Assembly (NCBI GenBank): GCA_014773175.1
Contig: VXCM01000801.1
Coordinates: 62,001-126,000, forward strand
Reading direction: 5' to 3'
DNA: 64,000 nt
Source of the DNA: Lucifuga dentata
Lineage: Eukaryota; Chordata; Actinopteri; Ophidiiformes; Bythitidae
Shown here piece after piece: positions 27,201 to 40,501 of this stretch. Numbering within the stretch: position 1 is the stretch's first letter; every line of letters starts with the position of its first letter. Made by a program: the position numbers and the translations under genes. The notes beneath the pieces are model-generated. The model was given only the letters and a program-made list of their open reading frames with translations. It was not told where the DNA came from and made no database searches.

Positions 27201-30200
27201 TAACATCAAGCGAGGAAAGATGACAAATGACAAAAATTGTAAAATTATACTTTTAATACAGAACAAAATAAATTAACATCCACTTAAGCTCACATAATAG
27301 ATCTAAGCACACCGACTATATATAGTTCTATTGATCTATATTAGTCTTTTTTTTTTTTTTTTTTTTTTGGGTGTACACTGTAAACACTGTGGCCTGACCA
27401 CCATGACTCAATACAAACAGTCACTGCTCACATTTCTTCCATTTAAAAAAAAAACAAAACAAACAACTCTTCCATAAACTCTGGAGCTGATGGTGACTAT
27501 TTCACAATATCACAATAATTTATCAAAATAATTATTTTTCCACAATTTTCTTTGTCTCAGTGAGTTCTGGTGTGTGTCTTTAAACTGTTCCCGGGTGTGA
27601 AGGATTCAGCAAAGAATACTGGCCTTCCCTTTGCTCTCTCCGATGCCTTTCTATTTGCATAAAACAATATTTAAATTACAAATATCAAATGAAAGATATG
27701 AATTATGCATGCTAATGGTCTTTCAAAGAAAACGTCAGTCTTAATAAAGTAACTACACTCATTACCTTGGCTTTGGGATAGGAGCCAAGGTCCCAGTTTG
27801 AAGGTTTATATAATATGTGGTCACACAAGGTTAAAAAAAACTGCAGGTGTATGCAATTTTTGGTTGATATGTGTAAAATAAAACTTCACTGATGTCAAAT
27901 TCAAATTGAAAATGTGACTGTTAAATCCTGCTTATAGTGCAAATTGTACAGAAATATCAGTTACCAACTTAATTGAACAGAAAGTTTTTTTTTGTTTGTT
28001 TGTTTTTTTTTTTAAAGGAAAGTCCTGCTTTGGGTGGAAAATGATAATGGATATTGTTGTTGTTGTTTTTTTTTTTTTTTTTNTTTTTTTTTTTTTTTTG
28101 ATCCAGTGGAAAATTATATTAGTAGGTTTTTTTTTTAGCTTCTGCTTGTGAATGATGTTAATGAATGCCTCATTTCAGTTATGTTATGCATAACTTCAAA
28201 TTATTCTGTGATACATTTCTATTTTAGTCTCTGTCAGCCATTTTATTTTAGTCTCTGTTTGCTGTAGGAGGCGTTAACATGCACGTCAATCTATGAAGTT
28301 CTTTTCTACTCATTAAGGATATTCCTCCCTGTGTCAACATCTTGTTTTGTATAAACAAAACTTAAGTTAGCCTCTTAAACTCTTGATTTTAACCTTACTT
28401 TCCCCTTCGGTGCCTGTAAATTGACAAAAACATAGAAGTTCTATGAATAGATGCAGTCACTCAAGATCCTGAAAAACCACATAACTAGAATACTGACAAA
28501 AGTAAACCCCTTAAATTAAATGCCTGTGTGATCCTCCAGGAGTTTTAAGTGACTCTTTGATGAGCCGGTTGTGCAACTTTTGCCCTTGCAGATTGAATGT
28601 CTGATGGTTGGTAAACAGCAAAAGACGCCATATAAGTGGCTTTGAGTTGAGTCAGGCTCAAACAGAAAAGATTAGACTTTCAGACCAAGAGAGATGAGCC
28701 CAAGCTATTTCATGTCCACCATCTAAGGATCCGTGTTTACAAGAGGGGCATAACAGGCTACTTTTAAACACGTTAAGCCACAATGTTGCATGGTTTTTGT
28801 ACTGTATTAATGTACGCAGGGGAAAAGTCTCAGTTATATTCCATTTATTTATGAGATGAGGAACATCTTCATCTTAGAATCAAGAAAAATATAGTTCAAA
28901 TAGAAATTAAAAGATTATTTATTTAGAATTGGTTGCAACAGAGAAGTTTTGGCGATGCTATTCATTTAATTGTAACTTCAAGATGCAGGCCTATGAACAG
29001 CTGATCAGAAATGGTGACATGAAATTTGGGAATGAGAGAAACTTAGAAGGCATGGATACAACCTATAGACACAAATGCCTGTGTCTGCAGGTGGGAAGCT
29101 GGAAGAGAGATCTAGTTTTGTTGCTAAACTAGTGTCTCCTACAAGAGGAGTGCACAATCTGGGGGTCAGCACGAGCCTCCCCATATGCTATGCTCTATAG
29201 CAGAAAGCCCAATTCCTAGCTACCTCCCTCTCTGGCTGATAGCTGAGGCCAAGTAGTGACAATGACTGTGAGAGCATGGGGAATTGAATATATCACAAAA
29301 TGCGGAGAAAAATTGGGGGGAAAAATGTTTGTAGTGTTTGTAGTTTGTGCAGGGGAGCAACCCTTTCCCTTCACCACAAGCTGCAAACCTTGGAGATTTA
29401 GTTGCATAGGGGACCTCCATGCAGCACAGTTCACCACCTTCACAGTTTCATGATCACATGACCTCCAAACTGTCACCGTTGTCAGTTACCTCATGTGTAA
29501 TCATCAAAAAGGTCACCTTTTCGTCGGCTCCTGGTCATGAGTTGATAACATGTATATGCCACATTCCTTTGAGCCTTACCTGGGTAATGTGATCCCTGAC
29601 TCCACAGATCTCTGTCCATGAATGTCACTGATTAAGTCATGTGTGTTTTCAACCCAAAAACCCGTGGGGGTGAAAGTAACATGAGATCTGCCTCGCTGAT
29701 TAGCGCCATGATAACTCACTCGGAGCCTGTTCACTGTATTTTAAGAGCCAGAGCTTATCAGCAGAATGCTCTCGTCTTTATGACCATGGAGGCGTAGTTT
29801 GGCTGTAACAGTGTTATTATGCACTTTGTCAGACTGAGTATCCCTTAGGTGTGTGTGTGTGTGTGTGTGTGTGTGCACAAATGTAGTCCTGTGTATGACT
29901 GTGCATGTACATGTGTTTCTCTTTGCACATGTGCAATCTGGCTTAGACAACAATAATGATCCATCAGCATTTGTGCATGCACAATCTTTCATCAGTCTTA
30001 TTTCATTAATAATAGGCTTATTACTGTAATTAAGTGGTGGGATTATAATGCTCGATGATTGCACTTAGAGGCTCCAAATCTCCATCTTAACATTTTTCTT
30101 CAAATATTGAGTCCTAATCTTATTTTCTTATTAGATTACTGCACTAGAATAAAAAAAAAAAAAAAANAAAAAAAAAAAAAAAAAGAAAGAAAACTGACTG

Positions 30201-31623
30201 TAGATCATTCTTGAATTGAATTTAAACTTGATGATGTAATCTCACACAACTGGTAGATGTTTTGATTTATATATTTAAAAAAAATAAAGATTATTATTTT
30301 TGAAACTTTTTAAAAATTGTAAAATGGGTCTTTTGTTGTGTAATGGTGACTTGAGGAACCAAAATGTCAGGATACAGATGTAACAACACTGGAACAACTC
30401 ACGTAAAGTTTTATCGTGTGGAGTCTCAGGTCATTTTTGCAGTTTTGCTTTTTTTTTTTTTTTTTTTTTTTTTTTGTCACAATTTTAGATCTTAATATCT
30501 GTTGAACCTTTTATATTAAGATTAGTGTGGAGGAGGATTGCACTAGATGGTTAAACAGTTGATTTAACTCAAAGGAAAGCCCTTAATGTTGTATATGCTC
30601 CTTATCTGCTTGTCCATAAATGATTAATGAATGATTTTTTTGGATAAACAAAGTTAAACTGAAGTGAACTGAACTGATTAATGGATTTTTATAACTTTTC
30701 AGATATTTAAAGGACATTTAAGGGACACCAAGTTTGTATTAAGAGGTCTGTGTATAGATTATGGTCTGCTTTAAATGGATTTTTACACTTTTGAAGCATA
30801 TTGGAGTCACGCCTGCAAAGTTCCTAAACTACTGGCAGTTTTAAAGAATTTATATTTTTCCTTTTTTCACAAGAATTTAAGTACAGTGCTTCATGAAAAA
30901 GAAAACAAGCCTTCATGAAAAAGAAATATAATAGCTATGTTTCTAAGTGATGTAAAGACCTTTCAAAGGTTAGAATCTGCTCTTCTAGTTGTGAAAGATC
31001 TGACTTCAAATTTAAGACATGTTTTAGATCTTATGCAACAGAAATCCTTCATCCCTGGGTGGCAGTGGAATTCCTCTGACATGCCCCCCCCCCCCCCNCC
31101 CTTAGCACAAGGAAATAACAGTCTTCATAAATATATGGCATATTTTCACACAACCATTCCCAGGAAACTTGTAAGGATCTAAAGCTACCACAAATGACTT
31201 TGGTGAACAGGGGGAGTATAAACTTCACAGCAAGATTAATTGCCTGTTTTTTTCAAACAAACCACAAATATTCCACAAAGGCAGACAAAATAAGGTTGTT
31301 CCCAATCATATTTAACATATACATCCTTTAACAGCAGCTTGTAAAGCTCAGAGAGAGAGAAGTGAATGCTTTGAACAAGCCCACGTCTGGATGTCCATTC
31401 CGCTCATGCCTGGGATAGCTCAGTAATTCATAGCATTAATGGACAGAACCAAACGGGAGGATGAAGGTCCAGAGGGCAGGAATTTGCTGGTGTTTAAGTC
31501 TCATGACCTGAGATACTCTTGCAATAATAACATAACACAAGGCTTAGTGACTAATTAGAGCCAGCAGGAATGTAGGATGGCTACGTGTGAGGAGAAGGGG
31601 AAAGAGCTGTGATATTTTGCTTA
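24263..31623. other. Gene-free interval with poly-T/poly-A runs
   Basis: Contains poly-T runs near 27345, 28010, 28070 (N at 28083) and 30450, a poly-A run with an N at 30167, (GT)n at 29850-29874, and a poly-C run with an N at 31098. A 120-codon minus-strand frame at 24519-24881 lacks recognisable content. Repeat-free, possibly regulatory stretches lie at about 29,490-29,850 and 31,380-31,610. Confidence 0.5.
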
Positions 31624-32060
31624 AAGGGCCATACCAGTGATTTTGCATATTTGAGCCCAATATATGCAACCCGTGTACACGTTACATTACTGTCAACCAT
31701 TTTTCAAAACATGCTATTGGAGTGGTAAATATTAGGATTGTTTTTCCTACCCTCCAGATTGCCATTTCAATTCATTCTATCAAGCTATAAAAATCAACTT
31801 TAGAGACTTGAAACGTGCTTGAGACAAGTAATCCATCACAGCGAACACAATTTCTACTCAGTTTTTTTTGTCAAAGTAACTTAATTTAATCGATCCAACA
31901 TGGAGCTACATCAAAAAAAAAAAAAAATTTATTTTTTCTGCCCAGGAGAAGATAGCGTTTATAGAGAAATTAAAAACGGCTATGCCTTCTCCAATAATGT
32001 GCAGGTGTTAACAGGTGAAACACTGAATTTTAAGGTATGTCAGAGATTTAAATCTATAGT
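31624..32060 (+). mobile_element. Second copy of the 23.7 kb MITE-like family
   Basis: Starts AAAGGGCCATACCAGTGATT, then TTTGAGCCCAATATATGCAA, GTTACATTACTGTCAACCA, GTAATCCATCACAG and GTGAAACACTGAATTTTAAG, in the same order as the first copy. The right inverted repeat is missing or decayed, so this copy is truncated. Confidence 0.65.
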
Positions 32061-35000
32061 CATTTTTGAGGCTGTTGTTTGTTTATTGTATTGAACAATA
32101 TTATGCACGTACAGAAAATGGTAATTGTTTTGCATCAACCTTTCAGGGTTTCTTTTAGCTATATAACACCGTAGCTTTTGAGGAAAACTGTGTTTTAACA
32201 TTTCCAGTGTTATTTTTGTTTTAATGCCAGCAAAACATAGAAAGCATATGTGAATGAAATTGTGATTTTAAGCAGTCATCACTCAATATCTGATGAAACC
32301 AGCGAGTGTTTGGACTTAGATGATTGACTGATTCTGATGGACTTCCTAACTGACTAACTTGGACTTGTCTCCTGCTTGGCAGGAAGAGAAAGACTGTTTC
32401 TGCTATTAAGACAAACCAGTGCCTGTGATTTGGGTTCTAAATTACAGCAGAAAGAAAGATGCTACACAGGAAAATTATGTAACATCAAATCTTGGAAAAA
32501 TATATTTCTGATGATATTCCCTGACTCCCAAACATTTCTTTTGCAGAAAGGTAAGCTGATTAGGAATGCTACATGATATACATATGTGTTTTTCTTATGT
32601 TGTGAAGTGATTTTCCATCAGGTGAAGGGACAGATTGGTCACGGACTAAAAGGGCAATATATCAGTCTTCCCTGGCTCTGACTCAGACATCAGGAGTTTT
32701 AAATGTCATTCAGTTTTTGACTAACCTTAGCCAAAAAGTGATTTGCGTCTGAAAAAGATTGTAACCCCCTCCAGAGACCCAGCAGACCTGCCAGGCAAGG
32801 CACATATCACTAACACACAGAGAGGTAGTTAGCCAAATGGAAACTATTTCCTACTATCTTACAGTATATCATAAGGAGAACACACACGCACACACATGTC
32901 GACTCCATGAGCAGCAGCATATAGTCTTTCATGGAGGTGATGGCACAAGGTTCTGCAGCAAACCTTTTAAACATGATTCTTTTTACTGCTTTCACATACC
33001 TCCTTTCACAGCAAATCATCCTGCTGTACATGACAAAACATCAGCAATTCACATTGCATTCTGATGGGTTTCCATGTCCAGACACACACTCAAGCATATA
33101 TAAATGCACAAAACACATCCACTCCCAATAACATAGTGAGCAACACCTGTACTGGTGAAATATTTCAATAAATATTTAACAAAAGTGATAACATGTCAGG
33201 TTAAAGATAACAGATGGTGACAATTCAGCATATTTTTCCATTAACGGAGAACTTACCAGAGTATGAGTTGTCCGAACATGGTTAACTCTAAATCATTTGC
33301 TACTTCGTGTGAATGTGCATGCGGACGTGCAAGGCTGCATGTGTTCAAGAATGCAATCATGAGGGAAAATAAAGCTGCACTCAACAGAAGAAATTATGAC
33401 TGGAAATCCAACAGTAACCAGCTGCATTGCAGTACCCCGCATCATCTTCCTGTCCTCATTTAAAAATTAAGGACTGTTTAGCATAGTTACTGGCGCAAAT
33501 CATTCTTTGCGGGGATGCTAGTAATGTTTATTCATACGCACATACAGTAAGTCATATACAGCTGTGGAATACTGACTCCATCCCTGGGTTTTGGGAATGA
33601 GACAACTATGCTCCTGTATGGGGTCACTCTTGCATATCTCCTTTTGGGGTGAGATAGGGTACTGTATTGAGATTCTGAAGTTGCCAAATTCCCCCACAGG
33701 GAGACCCCATCAGACAGGGAGCCATGAGAGCAGGGGTTAAGAGGGGAGTTGTACTAGTCTTATTATTTGCTAGCCTAAGGCAGCTGAGCCATCCTTGATG
33801 AAAACAAGTTGTTTCTCCAAACAACATTTATTTGTGACCAGAGTCTAAATGGCTGCTGTTAGGTATCAGTCTAGAAGTTTGGAGCCTTTAAAGTGTGAAC
33901 TGCTTGTGTCAAGTAACAGGTCAATGCTGAGGCTGAGGACACAAGATTCCATGTGGCTCTAATGGGCTGAATGTTAATATGATCTGCCAGGTCATAAAAA
34001 TCATTTCAACACATGAAGAAAACTTGCAGATTGTCATCTATGGATTCGCTGTTTGCTTCCCATCTGCAGAGTTACATACACTTTACTATCAGTTCATCAT
34101 CGTCATCAGTCTGTTAGGATACTGGTACCAGTTTCGGTTGTAGCAGTGGATGCATCTATACTCACCAAAAAAAGCATGCAGAACAATATTTGGTAATTCT
34201 GCTTTTTATATGCTGTCAGATTCATTAATTACCTTATAAATTTAGGAAAAATGTTATTGACAACTTCCAGTGAAGCACCACCAGAGTGCTTCCACACTAT
34301 GATTGTGGCTTGTGGGGTTTGAATATTTTAAACATTATAAATGAGATAATTTCACACCATTGTGAAACAAGGCTGTTTTTCTCAATTCCTGGGAAAAACG
34401 ACATTAAAGAGATACAAGTTTTCACTAAACAGCAATGATATATTTTCTTGCACAATGACCAGCAGAGATCTGTCATGACATTCAGCTGGATGTTGCATTG
34501 GTGCTTTAATGTCTTTGCAAAATGCATTCGTGTCTCACCAACTACACTTTACCTTTCTCTTACCAAGCTCAACACTGTCCAAAGCTGTAGAGGCCACCTG
34601 CAATCTGAGCAGGGCAGGAAGAGAGGTGTGGCACAAAGAAGCATCTATTTCCTGTCAGTTTCTCGCTTTGAGTTATGGGTAACTACTGTAAATTTCCAAA
34701 AGACTTCAAGCCAAGACATACAGCCTACAAATGCAATCAATAAATCTTCACCTGAAAAAAAAAAAAAAAANCAAAAAAAAAAAAAAAAATCAAAACATAA
34801 AGAGAAACTCATTGCAACCATATGTTCCATCAATGCCAAGCAGTGTGGTTTGCAGCTTTCACTGTGAAAGTACTTTATCATCATTTGGCCCAAGCACATG
34901 CTGTGAAAGTCTGTTTACATCCTGCTTTCAGAAGGTTATTGTGACTAATGCAGGCTTTTGATAATGTTATACTCTCCAGTAGCTCTAAATGTTTAAAGTA

Positions 35001-35100
35001 TGTGCCCAAAATGAGCTGTAGTTAGAATAAGCAACAGCTGTAGTGGCACAGCAGAGGAGGTTACTAAAATATGGAACGCGTTAACTTGAATTACAACTCA

Positions 35101-35113
35101 AGGTCAAAGGTCA
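35101..35113 (+). promoter_or_regulatory. Perfect DR1 nuclear-receptor element
   Basis: AGGTCA-A-AGGTCA, a direct repeat of the hexamer spaced by one base. This is the consensus for HNF4, COUP-TF and RXR heterodimers such as PPAR/RXR. About 160 bp to the right, ACTTTGACCTTTGCC reads on the other strand as a second AGGTCA-containing DR1-like site. Function is inferred. Confidence 0.5.
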
Positions 35114-36041
35114 AATGTGAGGGACAGCTGAGAATTGGGGTTACTCTGTGAGATTTAGCATGCTTATGATGGTCTGAGGGAGGTTAATCCCTAAGTTATC
35201 ACTTATCTGGAGTGACTCTTGTGTCATGTTTTGATGTTATGATGTGGCCTAATTGAATTACTGGAAACTTTGACCTTTGCCATGGCTGTAAAGGATAATG
35301 GAACACATCCGCATCCCACAGCACATTTCATGCATGCCTGATTAATGCTTTTCATTGCTTCAGAATCTGAGAAATGAAAATGTGGCCATTATAGAAGTCA
35401 CACCTTTATTTACCTTTAAGAGAAAATGGCTGTAAAAATGTTCAACACTGCATTATAACACGTCAAAATTCAGGATACAACATAAAATGTCCCTTTAAGT
35501 CAGAGTTGCTAGTTAAGTATACAAGACGAAATGAAACATTTTTAAAAACACATGATTTTTGAACATATTGTGCAATTGCTCTTCCTCTTGCTCATAAGCA
35601 GACAAATACCCCAAGTTTTCCCACCTGAATAGTTCAAAAATACAGACATCAGTAATGACATGCTTCATGCCTCTGATTTTTTATGTCTAGTCATCAAAGA
35701 ACACAGCGTGAAGCATCAATCAGTTAGATATCTAGACCCCACAAAAAAAAAAAAATCTTCAAACCACATGAAGAATCTGAAAAAAACGTTTGAAAGCATA
35801 CATTACAGAAGGATCCCCATTCCCTGCAGTGTCTTTTATTATATAAAACAAAATATGTGTTGTGCTGCAGTGAGCTTTCCCTTTCATTCTGCATACTATG
35901 TGGATTTTCTCCAAGTAAAAGGTTTAAGATGTTGGTGGCCCAGACGCTGTAAAAATCTTTCATCCAAGGTTGATTGAACCTTTGAATCTCACAGCCACTA
36001 GCAGTAAGGCCCGCTTGTTCTAGAGAAGCTATAGATAAACA

Positions 36042-36055
36042 CCGCCATCTAGTGT
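36042..36055 (-). promoter_or_regulatory. CTCF-like motif in the gene-poor left part
   Basis: On the minus strand the sequence reads ACACTAGATGGCGG, which matches the CTCF core at 12 of 14 positions. It lies 4.2 kb left of, and in opposite orientation to, the motif at 40261. Motifs of this degeneracy also occur by chance or inside transposons, so confidence is limited. Confidence 0.3.
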
Positions 36056-38388
36056 TGGAGCATTCAACATATGAGGGAGTCTCACACCTTCAGCATCTGT
36101 TTGTTGCAAAAGACCACCTACATGGAAATCTACATACATGGATGTTAAAAGGGATCTGCCACTCACCCCCCCCCCCCCCCCCCNCACCACCCACCCCTTT
36201 AAGGACATTCGTTTACCACAAAACAATCTTGCAACCTGAGCTGTGTGGCATTTTCAGGATATTTTGAAGCGGAGATAGATGCACATGGTTGGTTTCACTA
36301 TGAATTATGGTTCCAGAAACCTTCCAATGATTGTTCTGATGAAAAGAACACATAAGCCTGTCAGATGAACAGTCAGTGTTTGTTTAAAAAAAATTCAAAA
36401 TTGATTTGTCTCTAATTATTTGCAGACTTTAGGACAGGGTGCGTCATGTCAGGTTGTTCTTTTTCCCAGGCCATATCTCTTTCTTGCCATTAGGAAATAT
36501 AAGTCTGCACAGAGAATGGAGCAATTCTTAAATATAATTGGTTGTTTGAAAAGTGCCAGATAAAATCTGAACAGGGCCAAATCTAAACAACTTCAATAGA
36601 GGGACTGTTCAACTCACTGAATTTTTGACAAATGGGTGAAATGTTCCCACAGTCAGTCATACAGCTGAGCTGACGTGTGTTGGACAGCAGTAAAATTACA
36701 TCAGCGCGTCTTCTTATGACTTTGTGAGGGCCCTTCAACTGTAATCTCATGAGAAGAGGCACCGATAGATTAAAGTATCTGTAGGAAATGATGTAAAATG
36801 GCTTCTTTTGAGGGCCAGTCAGTTGCAACAGTTACTGGTAGGAACCTCAACCCCCTCAGTGTCAATGAATCAGAGCAGAGCATTTGGAGAAATTCAGCAG
36901 CTGAGCATTTTTTTCTGAATCACATGGCAGAAATGTTGAACTCTCTACCACCTCTCTCTCTTCATAAGATCTTTGCCATCCCTTTAATTTGATTTGGGTG
37001 GCAGCCTAAAGGGTGAGGTCCCAGAATCCAACATGGTGGAGAGTTGCTCTCAGAACAGAGATACTGTAGGTAAGGCACCTCTAAATACATACATATGTGA
37101 TATCAATGAAATTACCAACATAAACCTGTAAAAATACAGTCATATTTCTACAATTCAGACTTCCAAGTTTGGATGCATCATTAAAATTGATTAATAATCA
37201 AGTCTAATCTCCTATTAGGATCTCCACTTTTAGAATACTGCTACGTGATCACACAACACACCCCATGCTAAAGGCATAACACCTGGAGATGGATTATTTT
37301 AGTGCCACCATCACCCTCAAAAATCTCCCCAAAGTCTGGATTGGAGGCATTTTGTCCATTGTTTCATTTTGTTGACCACTTTGTCGAAAAACTGTGTGGC
37401 TTTATAACACAGATCCATACTGCCTTCAATTCCTTAGCAAGTCATGCTGTTTCTTAGCAGTAATCACATCCTGCTGAGAAAGTCTTAGCCTTCCCTAAAT
37501 ACGAAAGGATTTTTTCCCTGCACCTCAGAACATTTTCAGCTTACATTTTTAACACTCACAGACTCTAACGAGCGCTTTGTTTTTATCTGGATGAAATTTT
37601 GTCATGGAAATCCTTCTTTGCTAATGGAAGTCTCCTAATACTCTTAATGACTTTGTAGAGGGTTGCTTTTGTCTGTGAAAATCTGATTTCCTGGTCCTTG
37701 TTTTATCTCTGATTCATTTTTAGAAAAGTTTTTTGTAAAAAGGCCTGAGGCTGTGATGGAAAGAGCTTCTGTATTTCCCTTTTCAGTTGATAATGATGGA
37801 TATTCAATTTCTTATCATTAGACTCGGTGCAGGCTGTAAAAGTGTTATTCAAATTACACCCAGCAAAGCAAACCAAATCAAGATCTGACAATGGAGAATT
37901 TAGCATTTTTTCCCTCATACCATACAATGGAATTACATTAAATTACATAAAAGCCACAGTTGCATAAGTATTTTAATTAGTTTTTATCATTTGGATTGAT
38001 GCAAAAATAATCCATGTTGAAGTCTGACTACGGGTTTTAGAGATGTTATCTTCTGCTTATACACAATACTTCTATTATATAATTACATAATCTATTACAT
38101 AATATTTCTATCTTTATTGTATGTACAGTAATACAGAACATATGGTATGTCTTTGTGACTTGCTGCTGTTCAAAAACTTAAATTACTTTACACAGTGGCA
38201 TTGATTACATCTGCCTCGATTTTAAAACAAAACATCTGCATGGTGACTTGTTTCATAGCGAAATGATGGCTAACATGTGCTTTACTGAATATCATGTGTT
38301 CTACTATAACTACACTATTTAAAACTATACACAGTGTTGAATAAATGTCACTGAGAAACTTTCTATTGTCTAATTGGAACTTTTATTA

Positions 38389-38640
38389 AAGGAACACGCC
38401 AGTGATTTTGCCTGTTTGAGCCCAATAAACACAACACGCATACACGTTACATTACTGCCAACTATTTTCAAAGACATACTACTGCAGCACTAAATATTAC
38501 AATTGTTTTTCCCAACTTCCAGATTGCCAGTGCTTGAAATGTGCTTGAGAAAGGTAATCCATCACAGCAAACACACCGTTGTTTTTTATTTTTTACTTTT
38601 TTTTCAAAGTTACTTAATTTAACCAATCCAACATGATCCT
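38389..38640 (+). mobile_element. Third copy of the 23.7 kb MITE-like family
   Basis: Starts TTAAAGGAACACGCCAGTGA, with TTTGAGCCCAATAAAC, GTTACATTACTGCCAAC, GGTAATCCATCACAGC and AACCAATCCAACATG. It stops at the point matching the middle of the other copies, so it is a 5' half. Confidence 0.65.
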
Positions 38641-40179
38641 ATCAACTGGCTGCAATGTTTTAACAATGTTGGATATAGTTTGTAAATGCCAACAGTGCAA
38701 TAATTTAAAATATTTGTTACTACAGTTTATTTTCATTTGTAACCCAAAGAACTGGGATGTTTGGGTTGGTTTCAGAAACACAGTAATTACTGGATATTCT
38801 AAACACAAACAGCCACCAGGCATTTTCATTTTTGTGGCTGCCTTGCCTCAGACAGCCCCAGTTTTGAAGGAAGGTAATAGCAGGTAGCTGCCAAGACAAA
38901 GGAAACACTAATATAACATCTCTTAATCGGGTGTTGGTTCATAGATTCAACAATTTTCACAAAGTTTTCAATTTCTCTTACGAGACATTCTATCAGTCTG
39001 TTTTGTTTGTGATTATGGAATACGCTGCTTCAATTTCCACTTCAGAGAGCAGAATTGGGCAGAGGGTCATAGTGTGTGATTCACATTATTTTTATTTTCA
39101 TCAAACTGAATGGCTATCATGGCCAGTGGATAGGAGCAATATCGTCTCAGAAGATTCCACTTCCATCAGGAGAGAAATGCTTCACCACTGGGTGATGGAT
39201 GCAATCGCTCCAAATTGCTTTGTATTTTTTGGCGTTTACCTTTCCCGCTAAGGGTTTCAGGGTGCATAAGACACGCCAGGAAAATTTCTCCTCCAACATC
39301 ACAGAGCTGCCAGACCCACTCAGCCTTATGAAAAGACAGACATTGTGAAAAACATCTTAAAAGAAATAGTGAAGGGTCAAGGGCGTACAATAGCCATATG
39401 TAGCAATGGATAACATTCACTCCATAAAGAAAATGTGCAGCAATGTGAGAGTATATGATGAGTAACTGGTGTAAGGGATTATAGTCCAGCCAAGTCTCTT
39501 TAAAGACACTGACATTTTGAGGAATTTGGTCCAATCAGGTTTTATAGAAGAAATAAGCACATGCACAACATTTTGCTAGATACAAGGCTACCATAATGAG
39601 AATTTAATATGTGAATATTTCAGTCCTGTGTCAATTGTACAATATCTCTTTCTCACTTTCTATTGTTCACCTTATCCCTGTGTGATGAGATTTTTTTTCT
39701 AACTCTTCATCAAAATAATCAAAACCTTTTGTTTTCTGGTAGTTCTTAATGCTATAACACATAACATTTGGTAATTGTAGCTGATTAGGATTTTCCATAT
39801 CATGAAGGTAAACCAGTAATCCAGTCTCTCTCAAAAGGCTGGCTGAGAGTGTCAGTGGTGTTTTGTAGGGAGACGGCAGGCTGCAACAGACCTTCTTAAA
39901 TATTTCCAAAACAAAACTCTGTTGACATTATGCTTCAATTTGTCTTTCAGCACTGACCATAAACAGAAACCTTCTTTTTTTTTTTTCCAGACACACACAA
40001 CACAAATTAATTTACAATTTATAATTACAGCATTACATACAAAATGAATTGCTTATGTCTTTTGATTAAAGAAGGTGAAAATATCTGTTGTCATGTTTTA
40101 CATTTTGGAGGGACTTTTAGAGAACAGTATTTTAAAATACATTTAACTTCCTTGCTGACACTCCAGCACCATAACATTG
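38641..40179. other. Gene-free interval left of KATNBL1
   Basis: AT-rich with no exon-like frame. Open frames at 38,931-39,534 on both strands have no domain I recognise and no supporting splice sites. Confidence 0.5.
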
Positions 40180-40501
40180 CCTTTATGCTGTCGAGACTAC
40201 GTGACACTGGATGACGCCATGACGCATAATTGGCAACTGGGGGACTTTTTCGTTTTATCGCCGGTAGATGGCGCTAAAGTTCCAGCTTTCGTTTGTCAAA
40301 TAACTCCCACAATCCTCACAGGTCGGCAGTGTATTCATTTGAATGGTGAGAAGTCTGAAAAGCAAAGCTAGCGAGACTGCTGCTTATCAAAGAACTTTAG
40401 AGATTAAGCCGTTTTTTCACGCTTTGCAAGTTCGTACCCGAGGAGACTTTAAGACACTTCTCAAAATGAGTCGGTTGGTATTTCACTTTCTTGTTGAAGT
40501 T
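40180..40501 (+). promoter_or_regulatory. KATNBL1: Probable KATNBL1 promoter and 5' untranslated exon
   Basis: The coding start of KATNBL1 lies 11 bases inside an exon that opens with an acceptor at 41047-41048, so a non-coding first exon must lie upstream. The best candidate is the more CpG-containing stretch here, ending at a strong donor (GTGAGT) at 40502. Spliced this way, ATGs in this exon would read into exon 2 in a frame that ends at a TGA overlapping the main ORF, so they would act as upstream ORFs. The transcription start and exact exon limits are inferred. Confidence 0.4.
40261..40274 (+). promoter_or_regulatory. CTCF-like motif upstream of KATNBL1
   Basis: The 14-mer CCGGTAGATGGCGC agrees with the CTCF core consensus (CCASYAGRKGGCRC) at all but one position. 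It sits about 100-200 bp upstream of the probable KATNBL1 first exon, a common place for CTCF. Occupancy is inferred from sequence only. Confidence 0.4.

Larger units (their letters stand above)
32061..38388. other. Gene-free interval
   Basis: No supported gene. A poly-A run with an N lies at 34771 and a C-run with an N at 36184. The stretch 35,040-35,400 is repeat-free and has a DR1 nuclear-receptor site. The CTCF-like motif at 36042 is also here. Confidence 0.5.
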
